Source of the DNA: DATLSM01 sp963722965
GTDB taxonomy: Bacteria > Actinomycetota > Thermoleophilia > Solirubrobacterales > 70-9
Direction: 5' to 3'
DNA length: 64,000 bases
NCBI GenBank assembly: GCA_963722965.1
Contig: CAVROX010000011.1
Span: 1-64,000 of the forward strand
The position numbers and the translations under genes were made by a program. Below the pieces are notes generated by a model, which was not told the DNA's origin, made no database searches, and worked only from the letters and a program-made list of their open reading frames with translations. Below, piece by piece: positions 9,165-19,800 of the stretch (position 1 is the stretch's first letter; every line of letters begins with the position of its first letter).

Positions 9165-10185
9165 CCTCGGCGTGCAGCCGATCGTCGGTAGGCCCGCAGC
9201 CCGGGTCCTCGTGGCCGGCGCCTCCGGCTTCACCGGCGCGCTTGCCGCGCAGATCGTCTGGCGCCACCCGCGGCTGGAGCTGGTGGCGGTCACCGCGCGC
9301 AGCGATCTCGGGACCCGGCTGGATCACCTGCATCCTCGCTACCGGGTCCCACTGGAGCTGGCCGAGCTGGACCTCGATCGGCTGGACGGCCTCGACGCCG
9401 CGATCGTTGCCTATCCACACGGTGCCTCGGCTCCCACCGTCGCCGCGCTGCGCCGCGCGGGCCTGCTGGTGGTCGACCTTTCCGCCGATTTCCGCCTGGC
9501 CGACATGGCGAGCTATGAGCGTTGGTACGGCGAGCACGGCGCGCCGGAGCTCTTCGGCAAAGCCGTCTACGGTCTTACCGAGCTCTACCGCCACCAGCTG
9601 CGCGACGCGCAGCTGGTGGCCAGCCCCGGCTGCTACCCGACCGCGAGCGTGCTTGCGCTGGCGCCTCTGGCCGAACGCGGCATCCTCACCGAGGTCTTGG
9701 TCAGCGCGATGCAGGGGACCTCCGGCTATGGGCGCAGCAGCGATGACCGCGTCCACTTCTCGGCGATGACCGAGAACGCCTTTCCCTATCAGACCGAGGG
9801 GCACCGTCACCGACCCGAGATCGAGCAGGAGCTGGCGGCGCTCGGCAGCCCGGCGCCGGTGACCTTCGTGCCCCACCTGGTCCCGCTTGACCAAGGCGAG
9901 CTGACGAGTTGCTTTGCTCAGACGACCACGCCGATCAGCCGGGAGGAGGTCAGGGCCTTATACCGCGAGCGCTACGCAGCAGAGCCCTTCGTCCAGGTCG
10001 TCGATGCCCCGCCGGGGCTACGCGAGGTCCGCGATACCAACGAGTGTCGGATCTACGTGACGGTCGAGGAGCGCGGGCGGGTCCTGGCCTTCGCGGCGAT
10101 CGACAATCTCTGGAAGGGCGCCTCGGGGCAGGGGGTCCAGAACCTCAACCTGATGCTCGGTCTAGACGAGACGGAGGGGCTTTGA
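9157..10185 (+). CDS. argC: N-acetyl-gamma-glutamyl-phosphate reductase
   Basis: NADPH-dependent reduction of N-acetylglutamyl phosphate to the semialdehyde, third step of arginine synthesis. The 342-residue product has a Rossmann start (RVLVAGASGFTGALAAQIV), the catalytic-Cys motif ASPGCYPTASVLAL and the dimerisation region SGYGRSSDDRVHFSAMTENAF. The GTG start at 9157 has a GGAGGG ribosome binding site in the pheT tail. The longer open frame upstream is pheT read in another frame. It overlaps argJ: the argJ TTG and the argC TGA share TTGA. Confidence 0.94.
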   Translation: MADLGVQPIVGRPAARVLVAGASGFTGALAAQIVWRHPRLELVAVTARSDLGTRLDHLHPRYRVPLELAELDLDRLDGLDAAIVAYPHGASAPTVAALRRAGLLVVDLSADFRLADMASYERWYGEHGAPELFGKAVYGLTELYRHQLRDAQLVASPGCYPTASVLALAPLAERGILTEVLVSAMQGTSGYGRSSDDRVHFSAMTENAFPYQTEGHRHRPEIEQELAALGSPAPVTFVPHLVPLDQGELTSCFAQTTTPISREEVRALYRERYAAEPFVQVVDAPPGLREVRDTNECRIYVTVEERGRVLAFAAIDNLWKGASGQGVQNLNLMLGLDETEGL

Positions 10186-11342
10186 GCGAGGGCTTCTTTC
10201 GATCGCGCTGGGTTGAGCCGCCGTCGGGAATCGAGGAGCTCGACGCGGCGACGCTCGCACCCGGCTTTGCAGCCGGAGCTGTGGCCTGTGGCCTGAAGCC
10301 AAGCGGCAGCACCGACGCTGCTGTCGTCGTCGCGCTCGCTGAGCGCTGTGACTCGGCGCTGCTAATGACGCGCAACGCCGCCGCCGCGGCGCCGGTGCGC
10401 TTATGCCGTGAAAGCCTTGACCTCGATCGCATCCGCGCCGCCGCGGTGAAGGCGGGCAACGCGAACGCGGCAACCGGTGAGCAGGGGATGCGCGACGCGG
10501 TCGAGATCCAGACGGCCGCCGCCCAGGCGCTTGGGCTCGACCCTTCATTGGTCGCGATTGCGGCCACCGGGAAAATCGGCGAGGCGCTGCCGATGGAGAG
10601 GGTCTTGGACGGTGTGCGGCGCGCCGCCGCGGCCGTGCGTCCGGACGGCGGTGAGGAGTTCGCGCGGGCGATCATGACGACCGATGCGTTCCCGAAGCGC
10701 TGCACCGTGCGCTGCGCCGGCGTCACCGTTTCCGCCCAGGCAAAGGGCGCAGGGATGATCTCGCCCGGCTTCGCGACGATGCTCTGCTTCGTGCAGACGG
10801 ACGCCTTGGTCGCGAACCCTGCCGCGCTCCTGCGCCCCGCCGTCGACTCTTCCTTTGAGCGGATCACCGTCGACGGCCAGATGAGCACCAACGACACGGT
10901 CTTACTGCAGGCGAGCGGGGAGGCCGGCCGGCCGCTGCCCGAGGGGCTGTTGGAGGCGGTGCTGCTCCAGCTCGCGTTGGAGATCGTCGCCGACGGTGAG
11001 GGCGCGACGCGCGTCTGCCGCGCTGCGGTGTGTGAGGCAGCGACTCCCGCGGAGGCAGAGCGCACCGTTCGCGCGATCGCCAATTCACCGCTGGTCAAGA
11101 CGGCGCTGTTCGGTCATGACCCAAACGGCTGGGGGCGTGTCGCCCAGGCAGCCGGCATGGCACTTGCCGGCGAGGAGCTCGCTGAGTTGGGTCTCGGGCA
11201 GATCGACGTCGGGGAGTTTGCCGAGGACCGCCAGGAGGTCGAGCTTTCGCTGAGCCTGAGTCGCGGCGAGCACGCCGCCCACCTTTGGTTCTCTGACCTC
11301 GGCTATGAGTACGTGCGAATCAACGCGGAGTACACGACATGA
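10182..11342 (+). CDS. argJ: Bifunctional glutamate N-acetyltransferase/amino-acid acetyltransferase
   Basis: ArgJ recycles the acetyl group from N-acetylornithine to glutamate and may also use acetyl-CoA. Start is TTG at 10182, preceded by GGAGGGG and overlapping the argC stop; family sequence begins there (FFRSRWVEPPSGIEEL). The self-cleavage site is GFATMLCF, where the Ala-Thr bond makes the Thr the nucleophile of the beta chain. Other signatures are TGKIGEALPM, DGQMSTNDTVL and FGHDPNGWGRVAQAAGMA. About 386 residues, normal length. argB follows 10 bp later. Confidence 0.94.
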   Translation: MSEGFFRSRWVEPPSGIEELDAATLAPGFAAGAVACGLKPSGSTDAAVVVALAERCDSALLMTRNAAAAAPVRLCRESLDLDRIRAAAVKAGNANAATGEQGMRDAVEIQTAAAQALGLDPSLVAIAATGKIGEALPMERVLDGVRRAAAAVRPDGGEEFARAIMTTDAFPKRCTVRCAGVTVSAQAKGAGMISPGFATMLCFVQTDALVANPAALLRPAVDSSFERITVDGQMSTNDTVLLQASGEAGRPLPEGLLEAVLLQLALEIVADGEGATRVCRAAVCEAATPAEAERTVRAIANSPLVKTALFGHDPNGWGRVAQAAGMALAGEELAELGLGQIDVGEFAEDRQEVELSLSLSRGEHAAHLWFSDLGYEYVRINAEYTT

Positions 11343-11352
11343 AAGGGCGTCC

Positions 11353-12192
11353 GTGAGCACCAACGTCGATACCCTGCTTGAGGCCCTTCCCTACATCAGG
11401 GAGTTCCACGGCCGCACCGTCGTGATCAAGTACGGGGGCGCCGCGATGCGCGAGGAGGGGCTGCGGGAGGCCTTCGCCACCGACGTCGTCCTGCTCAAGT
11501 ACGTCGGCCTCAACCCGGTCGTCGTCCACGGTGGCGGCCCGGAGATCACCCGGCAGATGGAGCGGCTCGGCATGGAGGTGCGCTTTCACGAGGGTTTGCG
11601 GGTCTCCGACGCCGAGACGGTTGAGGTGGCGAAGATGGTCCTGCTCGGCAAGCTCAACTCCGACATCGTCCAGCGCCTCAACCGCCACGGCCAGCCCGCG
11701 GTGGGGCTCTCCGGTGAGGACGGCTCGCTGTTTGAGGTTGCGCCGGTGCCAAACGCCGAACAGGTCGGCTTCGTCGGCACGATCGAGCGGGTCGACGTCG
11801 ACGTGCTCAATCACATCGCGGTCGACTACATCCCGGTGATCGCCTCCGCGGCCTCTGATCGCGACGGGCAGTCCTACAACGTCAATGCCGACGAGGCCGC
11901 CGGCAAGGTGGCTGCCGCGCTCGGCGCCTACAAGGCGGTCTTTCTCACCGACGTGGAGGGCTGGCTGGCCGACAGCGCCGAGCCGGGGTCGCTGATCTCG
12001 CGCGCCACGGTCGCCGAGGTTGGCGGACGGCTGGCTGGCGTCGACGGTGGCATGCGGCCCAAGCTCCAGGCCTGCGTCGATGCGATCCACGGCGGCGCCC
12101 AGTCCGCCCACATCATCGACGGCCGCAGGCCCCACAGCCTCCTGCTGGAGCTGTTCACCAACGCCGGGATCGGCACCATGATCACCCCATGA
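11353..12192 (+). CDS. argB: Acetylglutamate kinase
   Basis: Phosphorylates N-acetylglutamate; in many arginine-inhibited forms it is the feedback point. About 279 residues with amino-acid kinase signatures VVIKYGGAAM, NPVVVHGGGPEI, AGLSGEDG-like QPAVGLSGEDG, YNVNADEAAG and the C-terminal GVDGGMRPKLQACVDAI. GTG 11353 is preferred because AAAGGG lies just upstream and family sequence starts with TNVDTLLEALPYI. Its stop overlaps the argD ATG. Confidence 0.94.
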   Translation: MSTNVDTLLEALPYIREFHGRTVVIKYGGAAMREEGLREAFATDVVLLKYVGLNPVVVHGGGPEITRQMERLGMEVRFHEGLRVSDAETVEVAKMVLLGKLNSDIVQRLNRHGQPAVGLSGEDGSLFEVAPVPNAEQVGFVGTIERVDVDVLNHIAVDYIPVIASAASDRDGQSYNVNADEAAGKVAAALGAYKAVFLTDVEGWLADSAEPGSLISRATVAEVGGRLAGVDGGMRPKLQACVDAIHGGAQSAHIIDGRRPHSLLLELFTNAGIGTMITP

Positions 12193-13380
12193 CTCTCGCC
12201 GAGGTGCAGGCCCTTGAGGACCGCTACCTGATGCGGACCTACCGGCGAGCGCCGGTCGAGTTCGTGCGCGGGCGAGGGCGCATTGCTGTGGGACTCGGAG
12301 GGCAGGGAGTACCTCGACTTCATGACCGGGATCTCGGTCTGCTCGGTCGGGCACTGCCACCCCGCCGTGGTCGAGGCGGTTCGCGAGCAGGCCGGGCAGC
12401 TGATGCACGTCTCCAACCTCTTCTACACCGAGCCGATGGCGCGCCTCGCCGAGCGCCTCGCGGAGTCGAGCCTCGGCGGCCGGGTCTTCTTCGCCAACTC
12501 AGGCGCGGAGGCAATCGAGTGCGCGATCAAGGTCGCTCGCAAGCACGCCCACCAGCGCGGCATCCTCGAACCGGAGATCGTCAGCTTCGAGGGCGATTTT
12601 CACGGCCGCACCTACGGGGCGCTGGCGGCGACGCCCGGCCTGGCCCGCAACGAGGCGCTGGGCCCGATGCTGCCCGGATTTCGCTCGGTGCCGCTGAACG
12701 ATGCGACGGCGCTGCGTGAGGCGGTGGGCGAGAGGACTGCCGCTGTGATGATCGAGCCAATCCAGGGCGAGGCGGGGGTCTATCCGGTCAGTCGAGGAGG
12801 CTCTGCTCGCCGCCCGCGAGGCTTCCGAGCAAGCGGGAGCGCTGCTGATCCTCGACGAATCCAGGCCGGGGTGGGGAGGACCGGGTCACTTTGGGCCTAC
12901 CAGCAAACGCCGGTCCGCCCCGACCTGATCACCGCCGCGAAGGCGCTCGGCGGTGGACTTCCGATCGGCGCCTGCGTGGCCGGGCCGAAGGCAGCCGAGG
13001 TGCTGGAACCCGGAGACCACGGCTCGACCTTCGCCGGTGGCGCCGTGGTCGCCGCGGCGGCCCACGCGGTACTAGACGTGATCGATGATCCGGCCCTCCT
13101 GCGAGCCGTGCGGGAGCTCGGCGCGGCGCTGCGCGACGGCCTGCTCGCCCTCGAAGGCGTCGGCGAGGTTCGCGGCAGGGGCCTGATGGTCGGCGTCGGC
13201 CTCGCCGAAGGGTTCGACGCCTACGCGGTCGGCGCTGATTTGCTCGAGCGTGGCCTGGTCATCAATGTGCCCGCCGCCGGGACCCTGCGGTTGCTGCCGC
13301 CGCTGACGCTTGAGCCCTCCCAACTCTCTGCGGCGGTTGCCCTGATCGGCGATTCACTCGTAAGCTGTTCGCCGCGATGA
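12189..13380 (+). CDS. argD: Acetylornithine aminotransferase (frameshifted)
   Basis: PLP-dependent class III aminotransferase making N-acetylornithine. The N-terminus (LAEVQALEDRYLMRTYRR) is in one frame. After an extra base near 12270 the rest (LLWDSEGREYLDFMTGISV, FFANSGAEAIECAIKVARK, TAAKALGGGLPIGAC with the PLP Lys) is in another. A second disturbed patch at 12794-12861 lies between an extra C and a missing base. Correcting both gives EEALLAAREASEQAGALLIL followed by DEIQAGVGRTG, the conserved PLP-pyridine Asp region. Normal length (about 396). Likely functional, with three sequence errors. It overlaps argB and the next gene. Confidence 0.88.
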
Positions 13381-14202
13381 GCCCCAAGGAGCGACCTTCA
13401 ACCCCCGGTCCGCTCGCCGTCAGCACCGCTGAGCGAATCGCGGTGATCGTCGAGGCCGCTGAGCAGGCGGCATCGCGCGGTCATCGACGACGCCGAGGAG
13501 CAGGCACGCGGCTACCTCGAGGAGGCCCGCACCGAGGCCGACAGGATCGTCGCCGAGCGCTTGCGCGCAGTCGCCGACGAGCTCGATCCGCCCGCAACTG
13601 CGGCTCGCTCCGCGCCGCACCTGAAGCCGGTCGAGTCCAGCCCGGTGACCGAGGAGGATGCCTCCGCCGCGGCCCAGCGCTCCCGCAGCGGTTCGGCCGG
13701 GGCGCGCCTGCTTGCCACCCAGATGGCCGTTTCTGGCAGCAGCCGGGAGGAGATCGAGGCGCGCCTGCGAAGTGGGTTTGAGATCGAGGACGCGAGCGGG
13801 ATCCTCGACGCGATTCTCGGACCGGAGGACGTAGATGCACGAGGACCCAACACGGATGATGGGACCCGAAGGGCAGGGACCGGGACGGCGGCCGCCCCCA
13901 CGGCAACATCCACCTGCTTGATCGCCGGTCTGATCGCGGTGATCGTCGGTCTGGTGATTGCCGTCGTGGTGATCGCCGATAACAACAACAGCGGCTCCTC
14001 AACCGCAACGACGGGCTCCTCGCTCACGACCGTGCCGAGCACAACCGCCTCAACCACGACCGGCACGAGCACCGGCTCAACGACCACCTCATCGAACACA
14101 ACTTCGCCGACCACTACCGGTTCGACCACCTCTACCACCACGACGACGCCGACGACCCCCTCCGGCGGCGGCAACGGCAGCGGCGGCGTCTCGCCGCCCT
14201 AG
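13377..14202 (+). CDS. Coiled-coil/membrane-anchored Ser-Thr-rich protein, possibly two genes (frameshifted)
   Basis: Function not recognised. The frame starts MSPKERPSTPGPLAVSTAER. Removing an extra G near 13472 lets it continue as a charged DivIVA-like helix (RVIDDAEEQARGYLEEARTE). Then comes a conserved-looking block (SGARLLATQMAVSGSSREE..GFEIEDASGILDAIL). After about 13850 the same frame leads to one membrane helix (LIAGLIAVIVGLVIAVVVIA) and a roughly 65-residue Ser/Thr/Gly tail. An ATG at 13835 in another frame encodes a short Pro/Arg-rich run (HEDPTRMMGPEGQGPGRRPP) ending at 13921. It could be the true N-terminus of a separate membrane protein joined to the helix by a further indel. The gene lies between argD and argG but has no obvious arginine role. 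Confidence 0.55.
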
Positions 14203-14232
14203 CCGCGCCCTGCGCACTGCCGCGGGCCGCCC

Positions 14233-15543
14233 GTGCCAGACTTGCGCCCCGTGAGCGCTGAGCCAAAGCCCCAGAGCATCCGCACGGCCACCTATGAGGC
14301 AGACCCGGCCGAGGTTGGCCGGGTGCTGCTGCTGTATTCCGGTGGCCTTGACACCAGCGTGATGCTGAAGTGGATCCAGGACTCCTATCAGGCGGAGGTC
14401 GTCTGCCTGACCGTCAACCTCGGCCAGCCCGGTGAGGATTACGCGGCGATCGAAGACAAGGCAAAGCGGCTCGGCGCGTTCGAGTGCCACGTCGTCGACG
14501 CCGCGAGCGATTTGCGCGCGAGTTACGTCCTCCCCGCGATCAAGGCGAACGCAATCTACGGCGGCGGCTACCCGCTCTTCACCGCCCTGGGGCGGCCGCT
14601 GATCGCCCAGCTCGCGGTCGAGTAGGCGCGCCGCAGCGGCTGCGACACGATCGCCCACGGCTGCACCGGGAAGGGCAACGACCAGGTGCGGATCGAGGCG
14701 ACGATCGCGACGCTTGCGCCCGAGCTGAAGATGATCGCGCCGGTGCGCTCCTGGCAGATGGGCCGCGAGGAGGAGGTCGCCTACGCGCGCGAGCACGGGA
14801 TTCCGGTCAAGGGTGGCACCGAGGTCGCGCCTTACTCGATCGACGACAACCTCTGGGGGCGCTCCTCGCGAGGGGCGCTGGATCGAGGATCTCGACCACG
14901 CACCCGAGGACGACGTCTTCCAGCTCGTCACCCGCCCCGAGCGAGGCGCCCGATCGAGGCCGAGATCGTCACCGTCGAGTTCGAGCGCGGCGTGCCGGTG
15001 GCGCTCAACGGCGAGCGGCTGGAGCTGGTCGAGCTGCTCGAACGCGCCGGCCGAGATCGGCTGCCCGGCACGGGGTCGGGATCGTCGACCACATCGAGGA
15101 CCGGATCGTCGGGCTCAAGGTCCGCGACATCTACGAGGTGCCGGCGGCGACGATCCTGCTGCTCGCCCACCAGGAGCTCGAGAGGCTGGTCGGCACGATC
15201 CACCAGAACCAACTCAAGCCGACGCTCGACCAGCGAGTGGGCCTACCTCGTCTACGCCGGGCTGTGGTGGGAGCCGCTGCGCGACCGACCTCGACGCCTA
15301 CATGGACGCGGCCAACGTCGCAGGTGACGGGGACGATCGGGATCAAGCTCTACAAGGGCTCGGCGCGGGTCGTCACGCGCTCCTCGCCAAACGCGGTCTA
15401 CGACGCGCAGCCTGGCGTCGTTCGCCGAGTCCGGCGGGCTGTTCTCCCAGGCCGCCTCGCCGGGCTTCATCGAGCTCTGGTCGCTGCAGTCGCGGATGGC
15501 GCACCGGCTGAGGGAGCGGGAGGGAAGGAGGGCTCGTGATTGA
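14233..15543 (+). CDS. argG: Argininosuccinate synthase (multiply frameshifted, one internal stop)
   Basis: ATP-dependent condensation of citrulline and aspartate. The N-terminal ATP-pyrophosphatase loop is intact (RVLLLYSGGLDTSVMLKW, with SGGLDTS). Sequence is clean to 14622, where GAG TAG replaces the expected GAG TAC (Glu-Tyr). Downstream, family sequence continues in pieces: CTGKGNDQVR, VKGGTEVAPYSIDDNLWGRS, VGIVDHIEDRIVGLKVRD, SFAESGGLFSQ. Several single extra bases (for example a C at about 14867 and another near 14942) account for the shifts. The restored frame ends REREGRRARD at 15543. Most likely an intact gene in an error-rich segment (about 14,620-15,440). Confidence 0.85.
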
Positions 15544-15688
15544 CATTTTGGGAAAGGCTGCGATTCGCTTCGCGCTCCGTTACCTTCGCCATCGCTACCG
15601 GCGCGAGATCCGTATCGGGGTCGGCGTCGCGCTGGCCGCGGTCGGGGTCGGCGTCTACCTGGCGAGCCGCGGCGTCCCCGAGGGCTGA
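15536..15688 (+). CDS. Small membrane protein of 50 residues
   Basis: Short ORF starting GTG 15536 with a strong ribosome binding site (GGGAAGGAGGG) 3 bp before the start. It overlaps the argG 3' end by 8 bp, so it is probably translated from the argG message. The product starts with a basic amphipathic stretch (IRFALRYLRHRYRREIR) and continues into one membrane helix (IGVGVALAAVGVGVYLAS) with a short tail. No family recognised. The positive-inside arrangement suggests an N-in single-pass protein. Support is the RBS and codon pattern only. Confidence 0.55.
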   Translation: MIDILGKAAIRFALRYLRHRYRREIRIGVGVALAAVGVGVYLASRGVPEG

Positions 15689-15715
15689 GCGCTCCGCAAC
15701 TTTCCTTGCGGATTA

Positions 15716-15744
15716 TTGACAACTTGTGAGCAATCGCTAACAGA
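15716..15744 (+). promoter_or_regulatory. Candidate promoter for the secreted coiled-coil protein
   Basis: A consensus -35 TTGACA (15716-15721) is followed 16-17 bp later by a weak -10 (TAACAG/AACAGA, 15738-15744), 23 bp before the ATG at 15767. The A+T-richness of this short gap is unusual for the window. The -10 assignment is uncertain. Confidence 0.35.
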
Positions 15745-15766
15745 GTTCGCTAGTCTCGCCCGCTTC

Positions 15767-16805
15767 ATGCGGCGAGGCATCACGACAAGGGCGACGGCGC
15801 TGGGGGCGCCGGGGCTGTTGGTGGGCGCCCTCGCCGCCTGCTTGCTGGTTCTTGCGGCGACCGCCAGCGCCGACGGCGGCTCACTGCAGGCCAAGGTTGC
15901 CGGCGCTCGCAGCCAGGCCGGTGCGCTTGCCGGCGAACTGCAGGCAAAGCAAGGCCAACTCGCCGCGGCCCAACAGCAGGCCGCCGCGGCGAGCGCCCGC
16001 GAACAGCAGCTCAGCGGCCTGCTGGCCAAGGGGCAACGGCGCGCCGCGGACCTGGCCGGCAGGGTGAAGGTCTCCCAGCGACACCTCGTCTTCCAACAGG
16101 CAAGGCTTCAGCGCGCCCGCCACGATCTCGCCCAGCGGCTGGTCGCGATCTATGAGAGCGGCTCGCCCTCAACCGCGGGCGTCATCCTCGGAGCCAGCAG
16201 CTTCAAGGAACTGGCGACTCAATCTGAATACCTGCGCGAGATCGAGAGCTCCTGATAACGCCCTCGCCGGGGCGGTCGAGCAGATGCGCAATGAGGTTCG
16301 CCGGGCGCTGATCAAGGTCGCCGCACTGAAGGCCGCGGTCGATGCCTATGACGCGCGTCTTGCCAGCGCTCGCAGCCAGATCTCCACGGTGCGCCAGAGC
16401 GCCGAAACCTCGGCTTCACGACTGCGCTCGATCGCCGCTGCCCGCGCCGCGTCGCTCTCGAGTCTGAAGTCGAGTATCGACAGCTGGGTCGGCGAGATCG
16501 AGGCAGCGAAGGCGGCGGCGGCCGAACAGTCAGGCCAGGCCGCCGCTGAAGCCACCGTCGAACGCTGGCTCGGCGGCCCCTACTCGATCCCCTCCTACAT
16601 CGTGATGTGCGAGTCCGGCGGCAACTACGGCGCGGTCAATCCATCCAGTGGGGCGGGTGGGGCCTACCAGATCCTGCCCTCGACCTGGCGCCTTTACGGC
16701 GGCAAGGGCAGCCCCCAGGGCGCGCCCAAATCCGAACAGGACTCGATCGCCACCAAGATCTGGGCGGCTTCTGGCCCAAGCGCCTGGGTCTGCGGCGGCG
16801 GTTGA
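15767..16805 (+). CDS. Secreted coiled-coil protein with transglycosylase/Rpf-like C-terminal domain (one frameshift)
   Basis: Probable cell-wall remodelling protein. ATG 15767 opens an Arg-rich signal peptide with hydrophobic core (GLLVGALAACLLVLAATASA). A long Ala/Gln-rich coiled coil follows, split by an extra T at about 16254 (REIESS stops; DNALAGAVEQMRNEV continues in the next frame). The C-terminus (YIVMCESGGNYGAVNPSSGA, GGAYQILPSTWRLYGG, ASGPSAWVC) resembles the resuscitation-promoting factor/lysozyme-like fold with its catalytic Glu in CESGG. This parallels NlpC/P60 and lytic enzymes that carry an N-terminal coiled-coil regulator. About 345 residues after correction. The exact peptidoglycan bond cut is unknown. 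Confidence 0.8.
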
Positions 16806-16898
16806 GCCGGCGGGCTGCGGTTACGCTCGCAGATAGCGCGAATGACCGGCCGCGGCGGGCGGCGCCATCTGCCGCACTTGGCATGATCGCGACAGACC

Positions 16899-19800
16899 GT
16901 GAGCACCCCCTCCGCCGTCCACCTGCACGCCCACAGCGAGTACTCGCTACTCGATGGGGCCTGCAAGATCGAGGCGATGGCGGCGCGCGCAGCAGAGCTC
17001 GGTCAGCCGGCCCTGGGCCTCACCGACCACGGGGTGATGAACGGCGCGGTCGACCTCTACAAAGCCTGCCACAGGCACGGGATCAAGCCGATCGTCGGCC
17101 TTGAGGCCTACCTCGTCGACGATCGTCATGCGGTCAAGGAAAAAACTCGCTATGAGCGAAACCACCTCACCCTGCTCGCCGAAAGCGACACCGGCTTCGC
17201 CAACCTGGTCAAGCTGACCTCGGCCGGGTTCCTGGAGGGCTTCTCGCGCGGCAAGGCCAACGTCGATATGGATCTGCTCGCGACCCACGCCGAGGGGGTG
17301 ATCGTCCTCACCGGCTGCCTGCAGTCGCGCTTTTGCCGTCGCCTCGTCGAGGAGCGCCAAGGCGACGCCCGCGCTCACCTCGATGACCTGATCCAGGCCT
17401 TCGGCCCCGAGCAGGTCTACTTCGAGCTGCAAAAGAACGGGATTGCCGAGCAAGACAAGGCCAACGAGGGGATCGTCCGCTTCGCGCGCGAACTCAGGCG
17501 CCCCCTGGTCGGCACCGCCGACGTCCACTACCTGCGACGCGAGGATTTCGATAACCACGCAGCGCTGCTCTGCGTGCAGACCAAGTCGACCCTGGAGGCG
17601 CCCAAGCTCAGCTTCGACACCAACGAGTTCTTCCTCAAAAGCAGCACCGAGATGGCCGAGTCCTTCGCCGAGTGGCCCGAGGCTGTGCCTACTACGCTGG
17701 AGATAGCCGAGCGCTGCTCGCTCGATATCGAGCTCGGCAAGTTACTGCTGCCGCGCTACCCGACGCCCGACGGCGAGGAGCCGGAGGCGGTGCTGCGGCG
17801 GATCGCCGGCGAGGGGCTGCGCGCCCGCTACGGGGAACCCCCACCCGCCGAGGCGATCCAGCGGCTTGCCTTCGAGCTCGGCGCGATCGAGGAGATGGGC
17901 TTTTCCTCCTACTTCCTGATCGTCTGGGACTTCGTTCGCTACGCGAAGGAAAACGGCGTCGCGGTCGGACCTGGTCGCGGCTCGGCGGCGGGCTCGATCG
18001 TCTCCTACTGCCTCAAGATCACCGACATCGACCCGCTCGCCAATGACCTGCTGTTCGAGCGCTTCCTCAACCCCGGCCGCAAATCGATGCCAGACATCGA
18101 CATCGACTTCTCGGTTCGCGGCCGTGAGCGGGTGATCCGCTACGTCGCCGAGAAGTACGGGCGCGAGTCGGTGGCCCAGATCATCACCTTCGGCAAGATG
18201 GCGCCACGGGCGGCGACCCGCGACGCCGCCCGCGTGCTCGGCTTTGACTACGCGACCGGCGATCGGCTCGCGAAGCAGATCCCGGAGCCGATCATGGGCC
18301 GCAGCCCCTCATTCGAGGAATGCCTGCGACCCGGCCAGGAGCTGAAACGGACCTATGACGCCGAACCCGACGCAAAGCGGATCGTCGACGTCGCCCGCGG
18401 ATTGGAGGGGATCATCCGCAACAACTCGATCCACGCCGCGGCGGTGGTGATCGCCGACCGCCCGCTACAGGAGATCGTGCCGCTGCAGCTTGCCGAGGAC
18501 CGCGCCGCTCCCGCGTCCACCGAGAGCGGATCGGGAAAGCCCGAGCGCCAGTACAAGATCGTCACCCAGTACTCGATGGTCCCGATCGAGGAGATGGGTC
18601 TGCTGAAGATGGACTTCCTCGGTCTGCGCAACCTCGACGTGATCGAGGACGCGATCGAGATCATCCGCCGCTCGCGCGGTGAGGAGATTGAGATGGAGTC
18701 GATCCCGCTCGACGACGCGAGGACCTACGCGATGCTCGCCGAAGGCGACTCGACCGGCGTATTTCAGTTCGAGTCAGACGGGATGCGGGAGGCGCTGCGC
18801 AAGGTTGGGCCGACCGAGTTCGCCGACCTGGTCGCGCTCGGCGCCCTCTACCGACCTGGCGCCATGGCCTACATCCCCGCCTATGCGCAAGGGCAAGCGC
18901 GATCCGTCGGCGGTCGCCTATCCCGACCCGCGGCTTCGGGCGATTACCGAGCAGACCACGGCTGCGTCATCTACCAGGAGCAGCTGATGGAGATCGCCCG
19001 TTCGATGGCGGGATTCTCGGGCTCTGAGGCCGACGACCTGCGCAAGGCGATTGGCAAGAAGAAGCGGGACCTGATGGCGACGATGAAGGACAAGTTCATG
19101 GCCGGGCTGAAGGAGTCGGGCACGGCGCCGAAGCTCGCCGCCGACCTCTGGAAGCTCAACGAAGCGGCGGCCGACTACTCGTTCAACAAGTCCCACGCCG
19201 CCTGCTATGGACTGATCTCCTACCGCACCGCCTACCTGAAGGCCAACTATCCGGCCGAGTACATGGCGGCGGTGATCTCCTCGGTGATGAACACCAAAGA
19301 CAAGGTGCCGTTCTTCGTCAACCGATGCGAGGAGATGGGGATCGAGGTACTGCCGCCGGACGTCAACTCCTCCGACCACAGCTTCGTCGTCTCCGAGAAC
19401 GCGATCCGTTTCGGACTCGATGCCGTAAAGAACGTCGGCCATGCTGCGGTCGAGGCGATCCTGCGGGCTCGTGCGGTGGCGCCGATCGCCTCGATTTGGG
19501 ACTTCTGCGAGCGAGTCGATGCCCGCGCTGTAAACAAGCGGGCGATCGAATGCCTGATCAAGTGCGGGGCCCTGGACTCCACCGGCGCCACCCGCAAGGG
19601 GATGCTCGAAATTCTGCCGGCGGCCCAGTCGGCGGGACAAAAAGCTCAGGAGGACGCCCAGCTCGGCCAGGGCTCGATCTTCGATTTCGGCGAGGAGGGT
19701 GGAGGCTCCGAGGATGCCAGGGGACAGCACCGCCCGCCGATCTCCGCCGCAGAGTTCGACCGCGCCGAGCTGCTCGCGTTCGAGAAGGAGACGCTGGGCA

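Noticed and set aside
16152..16805. Separate gene for the C-terminal half of the coiled-coil protein
   Set aside because: The coiled coil continues across the stop when one extra T near 16,254 is removed, and there is no ribosome binding site for a second start.
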